The notes beneath the pieces were generated by a model that searched no databases, was not told the origin of the DNA, and saw only the letters and a program-made list of their open reading frames with translations. From Microvirga sp. Mcv34 (GTDB lineage: Bacteria > Pseudomonadota > Alphaproteobacteria > Rhizobiales > Beijerinckiaceae), in assembly GCF_024519725.1 (NCBI RefSeq), contig NZ_JALJRK010000049.1:1-38568 (forward strand): 38,568 nt of DNA, written 5' to 3'. Below, piece after piece: positions 7,880 to 15,318 of the stretch; position 1 is the stretch's first letter; every line of letters starts with the position of its first letter. Position numbers and translations under genes: made by a program.

Positions 7880-10855
7880 TTAGATCTCGATCTCCTCGCG
7901 GGGACCATCGCTTGTCGCGGGCGCGCTTGCCTCCGCCATCCAGAGCATCCCGTCGATCACCTCGGCCAACCCGGCTACGGTTGGCCGCTCGAAGAGATTG
8001 CGGAGCTGCACATCGACACCGAAGGTCTCCCGCAGGCGAGACACCGCGCGCATGACAAGCAGCGAATGCCCTCCAAGGTTGAAGAAATTGTCGTTCCGTC
8101 CGATCGACTCGACCTTGAGAAGGTCACACCATAGAGCGGCCAAGGTCTTCTCGGTTTCCGTGGACGGTGCGATGAAATCCTCGACCGGCTGGATGTTGTC
8201 TCCCGTCGGTTCGGGAAGGGCGGCTCGATCAACCTTCCCGTTGGTCGTTAGCGGCAAGCGATCCAATCGAACGAAATGCGTTGGCATCATCGCATCCGGC
8301 AATTCCTCTGCGAGATGGGCCCGTAGATCTGCGACGCTCACATTTTCGGGTGAGACATAATAGGCAACGAGACGCGCGATGCCGTCCTCAGCGGCAAGCG
8401 GCTCGATGTATCCGATCTGTGCCATGATTTCCTTGATGCGCGGCACGTTGAGGTCGTCGTTCAATTCGTCGATGGCTTCGTCACGCGTCTTCTGGCCTAG
8501 CCGAACGTCCCAGCTGTAGGGCAGGGCGTAGTTGTGATATCCGCGCTGCTTCTTATGGATGTATATCCCGACGTCGTTGATCAGGCAGTTCGTGGAACGT
8601 CCGGTATCGGACGGTCTGCTCCAACCCGCCTGAGTTTTCAGGAACTCCAGCATATCCTCGAGAGGAACGCTCCAATACCGATAGAAGTCGACGAACTTGA
8701 CTTCCTCGAAAATCGAGTCGTTTCGGAACACATCGACGTCGAGATAGCGTGATACGGCGTCCTCCCGGCGATGATACTCCTTGCGGGCTTCGGCCACGAG
8801 TGCGTCCAGACGAGACGGATCGTAATCGTCCCGCTTGAATACCTCCTCGGTCAGCCGCGTCTCGAAGAACTGGCCGCGAGAGAGACCGGTTACGATGTAG
8901 CCGATACCGTTCTCGCGCGCGTAATTGGTGGCAAGGGTGTAGATCGTCTTGAAGCAGCCGTTGCAGACGTTCGCGAACCGCTTCAGGCTGTCCACGAAAA
9001 TCTCGTTCATGTGGGGTGTGCTCCCCCAGTGATGATCGACGCCGAGGCCGTTCACAAGCCGTCGGATGTTCGCCTTGGCGTCATCCGAGATGAAGCCGTT
9101 GTCCAGCGTGTACGTGAGCGGTTTCACGCCCATGGCGACAAGCTTGCAAAGCATGAAGCTGCTGTCTTTTCCACCGCTCAGGAGAACGATGCAGTCGTAA
9201 GGACCCTTACGGTTCGCCTGCATCTCGGAGATCAGAACTTGAAGATCCTCCGGCGTCCTGAAGTAGGACTGTGCCTTATCGACGTACGTGTCGAATGCTT
9301 GGCACAGATTGCATACGCCGTTCTCGTCATACGTCGTGCCAGGCATGTCCGACGAGACACCGCAGCGTTCGCAATAGCGCACCTGCGTAGCAGGCTTCGC
9401 CGCTGACGCGGCAGTTGCAATGACGGCACAATCGTGGACAAGCGGATGTTTCATGAGCCGGGCTTCGATCTCACCCAGTTCCACACGCGCGCCGCCGACC
9501 TTCACTTGATGGTCCGCACGGCCCAGAAAGTCGAGGCGCCCATCAGAGCTCCATCGGGCAAGGTCTCCCGTCCGATACATTCGCAGCTTGGACGTTCCAT
9601 CGCGCGGATCCGTGGTCATCAGGAATCGCTCACCGGTCAGATCAGGACGATTGAAATAGCCCTTCGCGAGGCCATCTCCCGCAATGAACATTTCTCCGAT
9701 GACGCCCGGTGGGACCGGTTGATGAATCTCGTTGAGGACGTAAATTCCGGCATTGGCGGCCGGGGCGCCGATCGGCACCGACGGATGCTGGTCCTGAACG
9801 ATGTCGAACCGATGGATCATGCAGCCCACCGTGGCTTCTGTCGGACCGTATTCGTTGTAAATCTCGACGGGGTGGGGAATGGCTTGCGTGATGTCACGGG
9901 CCAGCTCGGTCTTGAAGTCTTCCCCTCCGACGATGAACTTACGGAGCCGCGTCGCCCGCAGATTCCGATCGCGGATCATGGCGAGATGAGCGGGCGTAAG
10001 CTTCACGATGTCGACAGCATTGTCGTCGACGACCTTGAGGACGACCATGCTCTGTGCCCCCGGATCGCCGAGGTAGACGACAATCCGTCCCCCCGTGACA
10101 AGGGGGGTGAAAAGAGTCGTCACGGTCAGGTCGAACGCGAGAGACGAGAAGAGGGGCCAAGCCAGACGTTCGCCAGCACTGTAGACCCTGGCAGCCCACC
10201 AAATGTAATTGACCAAGCTCCGATGGCTGATCATTACGCCTTTGGGCACGCCCGTCGATCCGGACGTGAAGATGATGTAGGCCGTCCCGTCCGGGGTCGC
10301 CGAGGATGGATGGTCGGCATACGGCTGGCCTGAAATCGACTTGAATTCGGCGTCGAGGACGAATACGTCGACAAGTGCTGGCGGTAGGTTGGACTGAAGA
10401 TGCGATTGGGTAATTGCGAGCGTCGGCGCCTCGCCCGTGCCGTCGGCAATATCCTTCAGGATCCTTGCGATGCGACCCTTCGGTGTCGCGGCATCCAGTG
10501 GCACATACGCTGCGCCGGACTTTAGGATACCGAGGATCGCAACCACCACTTCCATGGAATGTTCCATGAGAACAACCACGCAGCGGCCCGGTCCGACACC
10601 GGATGAAGCGAGGTACGCGGCCACCTGGTTCGAGCGCTCGTTCAGTTGCTGGTAAGTCAGCGTTTCGGAACCGTCACGAATCGCCTCCGCGTCGGGAGTG
10701 CGCGCCACCTGAGAACGAAGGAGTTCGATAATTGTCTCGCTCGATGGATAGGGTGCCTCGGTGGCATTATAGTCGATAACCAGGGACTGGTGATCCCGAT
10801 CATTCAGAAGAGGAAGCGTGACGCTATCCATCGGAGCGGGAAGGATCTGATTCAT
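7880..10855 (-). CDS. NRPS A-PCP protein with a WbpG-like PP-loop ATPase inserted in the adenylation domain
   Basis: The 991-residue protein has an adenylation core with A3 FTSGSTGVPKG (196-206), A5 NEYGPTEATV (334-343), A6/A7 GEMFIAGDG and YRTGDLAR (427-434), and A8 VKVGGARVELGEIE (451-464). After residue 490 it switches to a zinc-ribbon/PP-loop domain (about 490-815): CERC (495-498), CNLC (515-518), SGGKDSS (560-566) and CNGC (631-634), like N-acetyl-sugar amidotransferases. The adenylation fold then resumes with LPLTTNGKVDRAALPEP (867-883, Lys874). A carrier domain follows with LGGHSLL, Ser931 being the phosphopantetheine site. The specificity positions read D242, L243, T246, K285, I308, G310, E335, V343, G344, K874, close to the asparagine code. 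There is no condensation domain. GAGGA precedes the ATG, and the thioesterase ends 14 bases upstream. Confidence 0.93.
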   Translation of the reverse strand: MNQILPAPMDSVTLPLLNDRDHQSLVIDYNATEAPYPSSETIIELLRSQVARTPDAEAIRDGSETLTYQQLNERSNQVAAYLASSGVGPGRCVVVLMEHSMEVVVAILGILKSGAAYVPLDAATPKGRIARILKDIADGTGEAPTLAITQSHLQSNLPPALVDVFVLDAEFKSISGQPYADHPSSATPDGTAYIIFTSGSTGVPKGVMISHRSLVNYIWWAARVYSAGERLAWPLFSSLAFDLTVTTLFTPLVTGGRIVVYLGDPGAQSMVVLKVVDDNAVDIVKLTPAHLAMIRDRNLRATRLRKFIVGGEDFKTELARDITQAIPHPVEIYNEYGPTEATVGCMIHRFDIVQDQHPSVPIGAPAANAGIYVLNEIHQPVPPGVIGEMFIAGDGLAKGYFNRPDLTGERFLMTTDPRDGTSKLRMYRTGDLARWSSDGRLDFLGRADHQVKVGGARVELGEIEARLMKHPLVHDCAVIATAASAAKPATQVRYCERCGVSSDMPGTTYDENGVCNLCQAFDTYVDKAQSYFRTPEDLQVLISEMQANRKGPYDCIVLLSGGKDSSFMLCKLVAMGVKPLTYTLDNGFISDDAKANIRRLVNGLGVDHHWGSTPHMNEIFVDSLKRFANVCNGCFKTIYTLATNYARENGIGYIVTGLSRGQFFETRLTEEVFKRDDYDPSRLDALVAEARKEYHRREDAVSRYLDVDVFRNDSIFEEVKFVDFYRYWSVPLEDMLEFLKTQAGWSRPSDTGRSTNCLINDVGIYIHKKQRGYHNYALPYSWDVRLGQKTRDEAIDELNDDLNVPRIKEIMAQIGYIEPLAAEDGIARLVAYYVSPENVSVADLRAHLAEELPDAMMPTHFVRLDRLPLTTNGKVDRAALPEPTGDNIQPVEDFIAPSTETEKTLAALWCDLLKVESIGRNDNFFNLGGHSLLVMRAVSRLRETFGVDVQLRNLFERPTVAGLAEVIDGMLWMAEASAPATSDGPREEIEI

Positions 10856-10869
10856 GGGGTTTCCTCAAC

Positions 10870-11910
10870 TCATCGGGCCGATTGACGGTACAGTTCGGCA
10901 ATGGACGGTGCGTCTGGTTCCTGGAGCATGAGCGGGCCGTAGCAACTCTTCGGGCCGTAGTAGATCTCGGCGTGGGGCGCTACTTCGAGCCAGCGGAGTG
11001 GTGCGGCTCCGGAGCGAACCCAAGCCTTATTGGGAAGAAAGATGCAGAGTCTTCCCTGGTAAGACGTGGGCCTATATCGCCGCACAGCGGTAGTGGCTGT
11101 CGCTTCGAGGCGCGAGCGCCGTGCCAGCACCGGATCCGGTTTGACCTTGTCGCCTTTGACTCCGAAATAGGCGAGTAGGGGACGCAGACCGTTGCTGCGG
11201 TTCCTGAAGCGGGTGCCCAGATACCGCGCGCGTTCGCCAAGATGCTCGAAGCAGGCTGCGATCGACGGCATCGTCACGGCTTTGCGCAGGTGATGGATGA
11301 CAGCGCCGGCTCGGCGCTTGCCTTGGAAGAGCATCAGTCGGGACGCAGCCTGATATGTGCTCGGATGAACGGGGCCGAAGAGCGCAAGGCACTCGACGTT
11401 TGCCCCTTGTTGCTCGAGAACCTTCGCCAGTTCGAAAGCCGTCGACGCACCGGAGCAGTACCCGGCAATGATGTAGGGGCCGGTAGGCTGAAACTCGAGG
11501 ATCTGGCGCGCGAAATATGCAGCGATGTCTTCGACCCGATCCATGGGGTCCGTGCGCCCGTCCAAGCCGGGTGGCTCAAGAGCAAAGAACGGTTGATCGT
11601 CGCCTAGGCGCTTTGAGAGGTCCGAGAACGAGAACACGACGCCACCATGCCCGGGCACTGCGTAAATGGGCGTGCGTGTCCCGCGGGATTGCAGTGGAAC
11701 GATGGATGGCTGTTGACGGGCGGCCGCCGCCGCCATGTTCAGAAACCCGATGATTTCACTCTTCCGCTCGCGCAACTGGTCGCGGAACTCCGACGTCAAT
11801 GCACCGGCGGGCGCACTGCACCGCAACTGGCTCCCCTCCAACCAGACCTTGATGTCTCTGCCCGCGAGATCAGACAGAAAGTCTGGAATCGTCATCGCAG
11901 CAATATTCAT
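10870..11910 (-). CDS. Thioesterase with N-terminal TubC-like docking domain
   Basis: The 346-residue protein has two parts. Residues 6-58 (TIPDFLSDLAGRDIKVWLEG, then CSAPAGALTSEFRDQLRERK) match the TubC N-terminal docking domain normally found at the start of NRPS modules. Residues 80-340 are an alpha/beta-hydrolase thioesterase with PIYAVPGHGG and the nucleophile elbow GYCSG (Ser153). Where relatives have a GxHxxML-type catalytic His, this protein reads GPKSCYGPLML (319-329), so His is not visible there. It probably docks to the A-PCP protein and releases or edits the tethered product. I chose ATG 11910 because GAGGAT precedes it. ATG 11922 would overlap the transferase stop (ATGA) and is also plausible. 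Confidence 0.85.
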   Translation of the reverse strand: MNIAAMTIPDFLSDLAGRDIKVWLEGSQLRCSAPAGALTSEFRDQLRERKSEIIGFLNMAAAAARQQPSIVPLQSRGTRTPIYAVPGHGGVVFSFSDLSKRLGDDQPFFALEPPGLDGRTDPMDRVEDIAAYFARQILEFQPTGPYIIAGYCSGASTAFELAKVLEQQGANVECLALFGPVHPSTYQAASRLMLFQGKRRAGAVIHHLRKAVTMPSIAACFEHLGERARYLGTRFRNRSNGLRPLLAYFGVKGDKVKPDPVLARRSRLEATATTAVRRYRPTSYQGRLCIFLPNKAWVRSGAAPLRWLEVAPHAEIYYGPKSCYGPLMLQEPDAPSIAELYRQSAR

Positions 11911-11918
11911 TGGTATCC

Positions 11919-12536
11919 TCATGACTTCTGAAAAACCACGGTCCCGATGTATCCAGGCTCCGGCACGAACGTGAGGGCCTCCCAATCTCCTTCATCGGAG
12001 GCGACCAGCTGACCTAGTCCGCATCCTATTGCCTTCGAGATGGCTTCGAGCCGGGTCCAGCGTCGGAAAAAGCCTTCCACGCGTTCCTGTGGAGTGAGTG
12101 AACGAAGGGATTCGTATTCGGGAACCGAAAAGCACAGAGCTGCGATATCGTCCGCCTCGGCAATAGGATGCACGGCCTCTATGTCCACGCCGATTTCGCG
12201 GGTGTTCGAGAGAGCCACGATGGCGAGGTCCTCGGATCGGGAGATGCCGAAACGCAACTCTTTCGAAGGCATGCGTGACGAGAGCCGGGGCTTGCCCTGC
12301 GGGCCATATTCCAGCTCGACATCGGATGGTGGGATTCCTAACTTCGAAGCGAGGATATGGCGCAGATGCCCGCGTGTTGCGACGAACCTGCGACGGTCGC
12401 GCTCCCGAACCAGACCTCTTGCGCGCTGATGCTCATCCTCGCTCAGGCACGCACTCATCTCATGCACAAGGTCCGATGCGATATCGAGCCTTAAAGCCAG
12501 AAGGTCCAAGCTGCCGCATCCCATGGCCGGCATCAT
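11919..12536 (-). CDS. 4'-phosphopantetheinyl transferase, Sfp type
   Basis: The 205-residue protein has the two diagnostic motifs of Sfp-type transferases: GVDIEAV (116-122, with metal-binding Asp118 and Glu120) and FFRRWTRLEAISKA (156-169, Glu164), plus GPQGKP (78-83). It moves phosphopantetheine from CoA onto the carrier-domain serine, here presumably Ser931 of the downstream NRPS. The usual NxSHS segment reads FGISRSED, with Arg in the His position. The frame stays open to 12638, but ATG 12536 has a good GAGGT ribosome site 8 bases upstream and matches the family's N-terminus. It is the first gene of the minus-strand cluster, and its stop is close to or overlaps the thioesterase start. 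Confidence 0.88.
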   Translation of the reverse strand: MMPAMGCGSLDLLALRLDIASDLVHEMSACLSEDEHQRARGLVRERDRRRFVATRGHLRHILASKLGIPPSDVELEYGPQGKPRLSSRMPSKELRFGISRSEDLAIVALSNTREIGVDIEAVHPIAEADDIAALCFSVPEYESLRSLTPQERVEGFFRRWTRLEAISKAIGCGLGQLVASDEGDWEALTFVPEPGYIGTVVFQKS

Positions 12537-12911
12537 GATCTCGGACCTCGAGGCGGCAGCCAGAGTCATACGTGAAATCCGATCGCTTGGGGTTCGTGTT
12601 GCGAAAGTGCAGCTCGTTCCAATGAACGGGATTTCCATTCATGCCGAGTGATTTAATGAAACATTCAAGTGCCCACCAAAGCAAGTAGAACGCGTTGGAT
12701 ATTTGGGTGTATGAGCTGCCTACACCAAATGGTGGAGGTAAATGGACCTGGAGATATAGAGTTGCTTGATAGTACTCGGGCCTGCTTGGCTTCGTCGTAC
12801 CTGTTAGGTCGATTGCGCGGCACTGCCGCATGTGTCCGATCTGAAGTGTGTAGGATGGGTCGAATTCAGGGATACACTGGTCAGGACCGAAATCATGTCT
12901 TGGGTAGGAGG

Positions 12912-12935
12912 TCACCACCATCGTATCGGTGGTGA
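12912..12935. promoter_or_regulatory. 8-bp inverted repeat, possible operator
   Basis: TCACCACC (12912-12919) and GGTGGTGA (12928-12935) are exact complements around the loop ATCGTATC. It lies mid-spacer, with no T-run, between divergent operons. An operator is the simplest reading, though the regulator and target are unknown. Confidence 0.3.
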
Positions 12936-13237
12936 TCTCACTGATCGCCGGCTGGTGGCTCCAAGATCTCGGGTTGTCGCAAGAGTTCGCGACCTTCCAG
13001 CTGCCTTGATCATAGGTTGCAATCCTCGTTTGACCGGTTCGGACAAGGACCACAAGGCACCGTGTCCGGCGAGACCGCTCTTGGGCGAGCCCGATCCACG
13101 GTCGCCGGAAGGAAAAGGTGTGGGAAAGCGCCTGAGAGGTCCGACTGCGCGGTTGAGCCGCAACCGCGGCGGAATTGCTGCGGGTGACAATCAAGACACA
13201 ACATTGTTTTTGTTGTCTAAATCCTTGACCCTGCGCC

Positions 13238-13265
13238 TTGCTTGAAGCCGAGCGGAACCTATAAA
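13238..13265 (+). promoter_or_regulatory. Candidate promoter of the chemosensory operon
   Basis: TTGCTT (13238-13243), a 16-base spacer and TATAAA (13260-13265) resemble a housekeeping promoter. It lies about 97 bases before the preferred MCP start. The -35 is imperfect, and no experiment is visible in sequence, so this is only a candidate. Confidence 0.3.
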
Positions 13266-13361
13266 CGTAGCCATTCCGCTTTAACCTGACCCGGCGGGAA
13301 GACCGTGAGGTCGGGCCGATGGGTCGATCCCCACATCGTGACGAAACTCCGAAGGCCATCG

Positions 13362-15314
13362 ATGGCATTGGTTAAGACGACATCTCTTCCGGGCAACATC
13401 GGCAATCGCCAAGTGAGCGCTGACGCCGATACCCAATCGGGATCGGCTGCGCCGCCACAGCGCGCGAACTTAACGCGAAGGGCTGTCGACCGTGTCCGGG
13501 TCCGGCACCAAAAGGCGGCTGAGCGGATCGGCGCGGCTACCGAGGAGCTTGCCAGCGGGGTGACCGAGGCCTCGTCTGCGGCCGAAGAACTGCGCCGCGC
13601 GATGGAGCAGATCGCAAGTGGTGCCGAGGAGGCCGCAGGGGCATCGCAGCAATCCCTTGTTGCGATCGTGAGTCTCGGAAACGCGTTCTCCGAGGCGCGG
13701 CAGCATGCGGAGGCGGCTCGTACCAAGATCGGCAGCCTCCAGACGCGCCTAATCGAGACGGGGGGGCAGATCGATTCTTCTATCGCGGCCGTCGCGACCA
13801 ATGCAGTGCGTCAGAACGCTATGGTCGATGTCGTTGCCCTCCTCGAGAAGCAGGCTGTCGCGATCGGGGACATTACCCACACAGTCAGCGAAATTTCGGA
13901 CCAGACGAACCTTCTGGCCTTGAACGCCGCCATTGAGGCGGCCCGGGCCGGAGACAATGGCCGGGGCTTCGCCGTCGTGGCCGACGAGGTGCGGGCGCTC
14001 GCCAGCACGTCGGAACGGAGCGCGCAGGATATCCAGGGCCTCGCGGAAGGGATCGTTACCGAAGTTCGCTCGATCGCCGAGAGGATCAGGACCACGGCGG
14101 AAACCGGAGCGGGCGAGGCTCAGGCTGGCCGTGCCATCGTGGCGGCCCTCGACAAGATCCGTGCCGATATGACCCATCTTGCCGAGGGGAGCCAATCGAT
14201 CCTCATCGCCGCCATCGAGGCCGAAGCGGCGGTCCGCGAGGCACAACGTGGGGCGGAGCAGGTGGCCAGCGCGGCCGAGGAGCAGGCGGCAGCCGCCGCC
14301 GAGGCTCAGCGAGCCGTGCAGCAACAAAGCGTCTCCCTCGATCAGAGCCAGCAGACCGCTCAGGAACTCGCCGTCTTGGCCGATGAGCTTCAGGCGAACA
14401 CCGCGGGCTCATCCTCATCCAATGCGGAGCAGGTCGGATCGGCAGCCGAAGAGCTATCGGCGGCTATTCAGGAGTTGTCCGGCGCCGCCGGCGAGATCAT
14501 GACTGCTGTCGATCAGATCAGTCGAGGCGCCCAGATGCAGGCCGCCGCGACCCAGCAGGCCAATGCCGCGATGGAGCAGATTGAGCGCGCCACCGGAACA
14601 TCGCGGGATATCGCCGTCGTGTCCGTCCAACGCACTGACGAACTCGCTTCTCTCCTTCGGGAGAACCGCTCTGCGACGATGCAGATGACTGCAGGTGTGG
14701 AGCATGGCCTGAAGGAGACCCGAGCCGTCATCGATCTGATGGACGGTTTGGATGAGTCCAGCCGCCGCATCGAGAAGATCGTCGACGGCATTGCGCTCGT
14801 CGCAGTCCAGACGAACATGCTGGCCGTCAGCGGCTCCATCGAGGCTGCCCGGACCGGGGAGGCCGGCCGCGGCTTTGCGATTGTCTCCAGCGACATCCGC
14901 GCGCTGGCGCGGGACGCCTCCGAGAATGCCGACCGCATCAAGGAATTTATCCGGCAGATCCGTAATCAAATTACACTCGTCAGGCGAGATCTTGAGCAGA
15001 GCACCGCCATTTCGGAGGCGGAGGTAGCCAAGAACGGCCTCATGGTCGAGAAGCTGGCCGCGGTTGAGACGGAAGTGGCGGCAATCCAGCAAGGCAGTGC
15101 TGCTATCCTCTCGGGAGCGGAGACGATCCTGAACGCCGTGCGGGAGGTTCGGTCAGGTACGCAACAGGTCGCAGCGGTGGCCGAGCAGGCCGGAAGTGCT
15201 GCCGCTCAGGCTGCAACCGCAGCGCGGCAGCAGGCGCGTGGTGCCGAGGATCTGGCCGCCGCTATCGAGGAGATTGCCTCCCTGGCCGATGAACTCCAGA
15301 GCGCGGACTCGTAA
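13362..15314 (+). CDS. Soluble methyl-accepting chemotaxis-like protein with two signalling tips
   Basis: The 650-residue protein is almost entirely Ala/Glu/Gln-rich helix with no membrane segment, signal peptide or recognisable sensor domain. The first tip (about 177-211) carries the canonical hairpin [20 protein letters not shown] then [16 protein letters not shown] second, diverged tip (about 475-516) reads [18 protein letters not shown] then [15 protein letters not shown]. The MCP hairpin that binds CheA and CheW is therefore present twice in one chain. It is probably a cytoplasmic receptor or scaffold for the array encoded downstream. I chose ATG 13362, preceded by GAAGG; an upstream GTG at 13305 would add 19 unlikely residues. 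The CheW gene starts 4 bases after the stop. Confidence 0.9.
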   Translation: MALVKTTSLPGNIGNRQVSADADTQSGSAAPPQRANLTRRAVDRVRVRHQKAAERIGAATEELASGVTEASSAAEELRRAMEQIASGAEEAAGASQQSLVAIVSLGNAFSEARQHAEAARTKIGSLQTRLIETGGQIDSSIAAVATNAVRQNAMVDVVALLEKQAVAIGDITHTVSEISDQTNLLALNAAIEAARAGDNGRGFAVVADEVRALASTSERSAQDIQGLAEGIVTEVRSIAERIRTTAETGAGEAQAGRAIVAALDKIRADMTHLAEGSQSILIAAIEAEAAVREAQRGAEQVASAAEEQAAAAAEAQRAVQQQSVSLDQSQQTAQELAVLADELQANTAGSSSSNAEQVGSAAEELSAAIQELSGAAGEIMTAVDQISRGAQMQAAATQQANAAMEQIERATGTSRDIAVVSVQRTDELASLLRENRSATMQMTAGVEHGLKETRAVIDLMDGLDESSRRIEKIVDGIALVAVQTNMLAVSGSIEAARTGEAGRGFAIVSSDIRALARDASENADRIKEFIRQIRNQITLVRRDLEQSTAISEAEVAKNGLMVEKLAAVETEVAAIQQGSAAILSGAETILNAVREVRSGTQQVAAVAEQAGSAAAQAATAARQQARGAEDLAAAIEEIASLADELQSADS

Positions 15315-15318
15315 CATC

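Larger units (their letters stand above)
12537..13361. other. Long divergent spacer between the NRPS cluster and chemosensory operon
   Basis: About 825 bases hold no gene I can support. A 302-codon open frame on the minus strand crosses it but runs into both flanking genes and resembles nothing. The spacer should contain the promoters of both divergent operons. It includes an 8-bp inverted repeat, TCACCACC/GGTGGTGA (12912-12919 and 12928-12935, 8-base loop), and a T-rich tract near 13204-13217. It could also hold a small RNA or a decayed gene. Confidence 0.5.

Noticed and set aside
8230..9390. Reading the PP-loop segment as a separate gene fused by a sequencing error
   Set aside because: One frame continues without interruption from the first A motifs through the PP-loop to A10 and the carrier domain, and the A domain needs the C-terminal part after the insert to be complete.
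8771..10333. Two long plus-strand open frames (8771-9406, 9434-10333) opposite the NRPS
   Set aside because: They are shadows of NRPS codons; the minus-strand frame carries unmistakable adenylation and PP-loop motifs throughout.
12460..13368. 302-codon open frame on the minus strand in the NRPS/chemotaxis spacer
   Set aside because: It overlaps the phosphopantetheinyl transferase gene and the start of the MCP gene, has no ribosome site or recognisable motif, and its composition looks like a chance frame in GC-rich DNA.
13890..14910. Possibility that the double-tip MCP is an assembly duplication
   Set aside because: The two tips differ substantially ([12 protein letters not shown] versus [12 protein letters not shown], different flanking helices), so this is an old divergence, not a duplicated read region.
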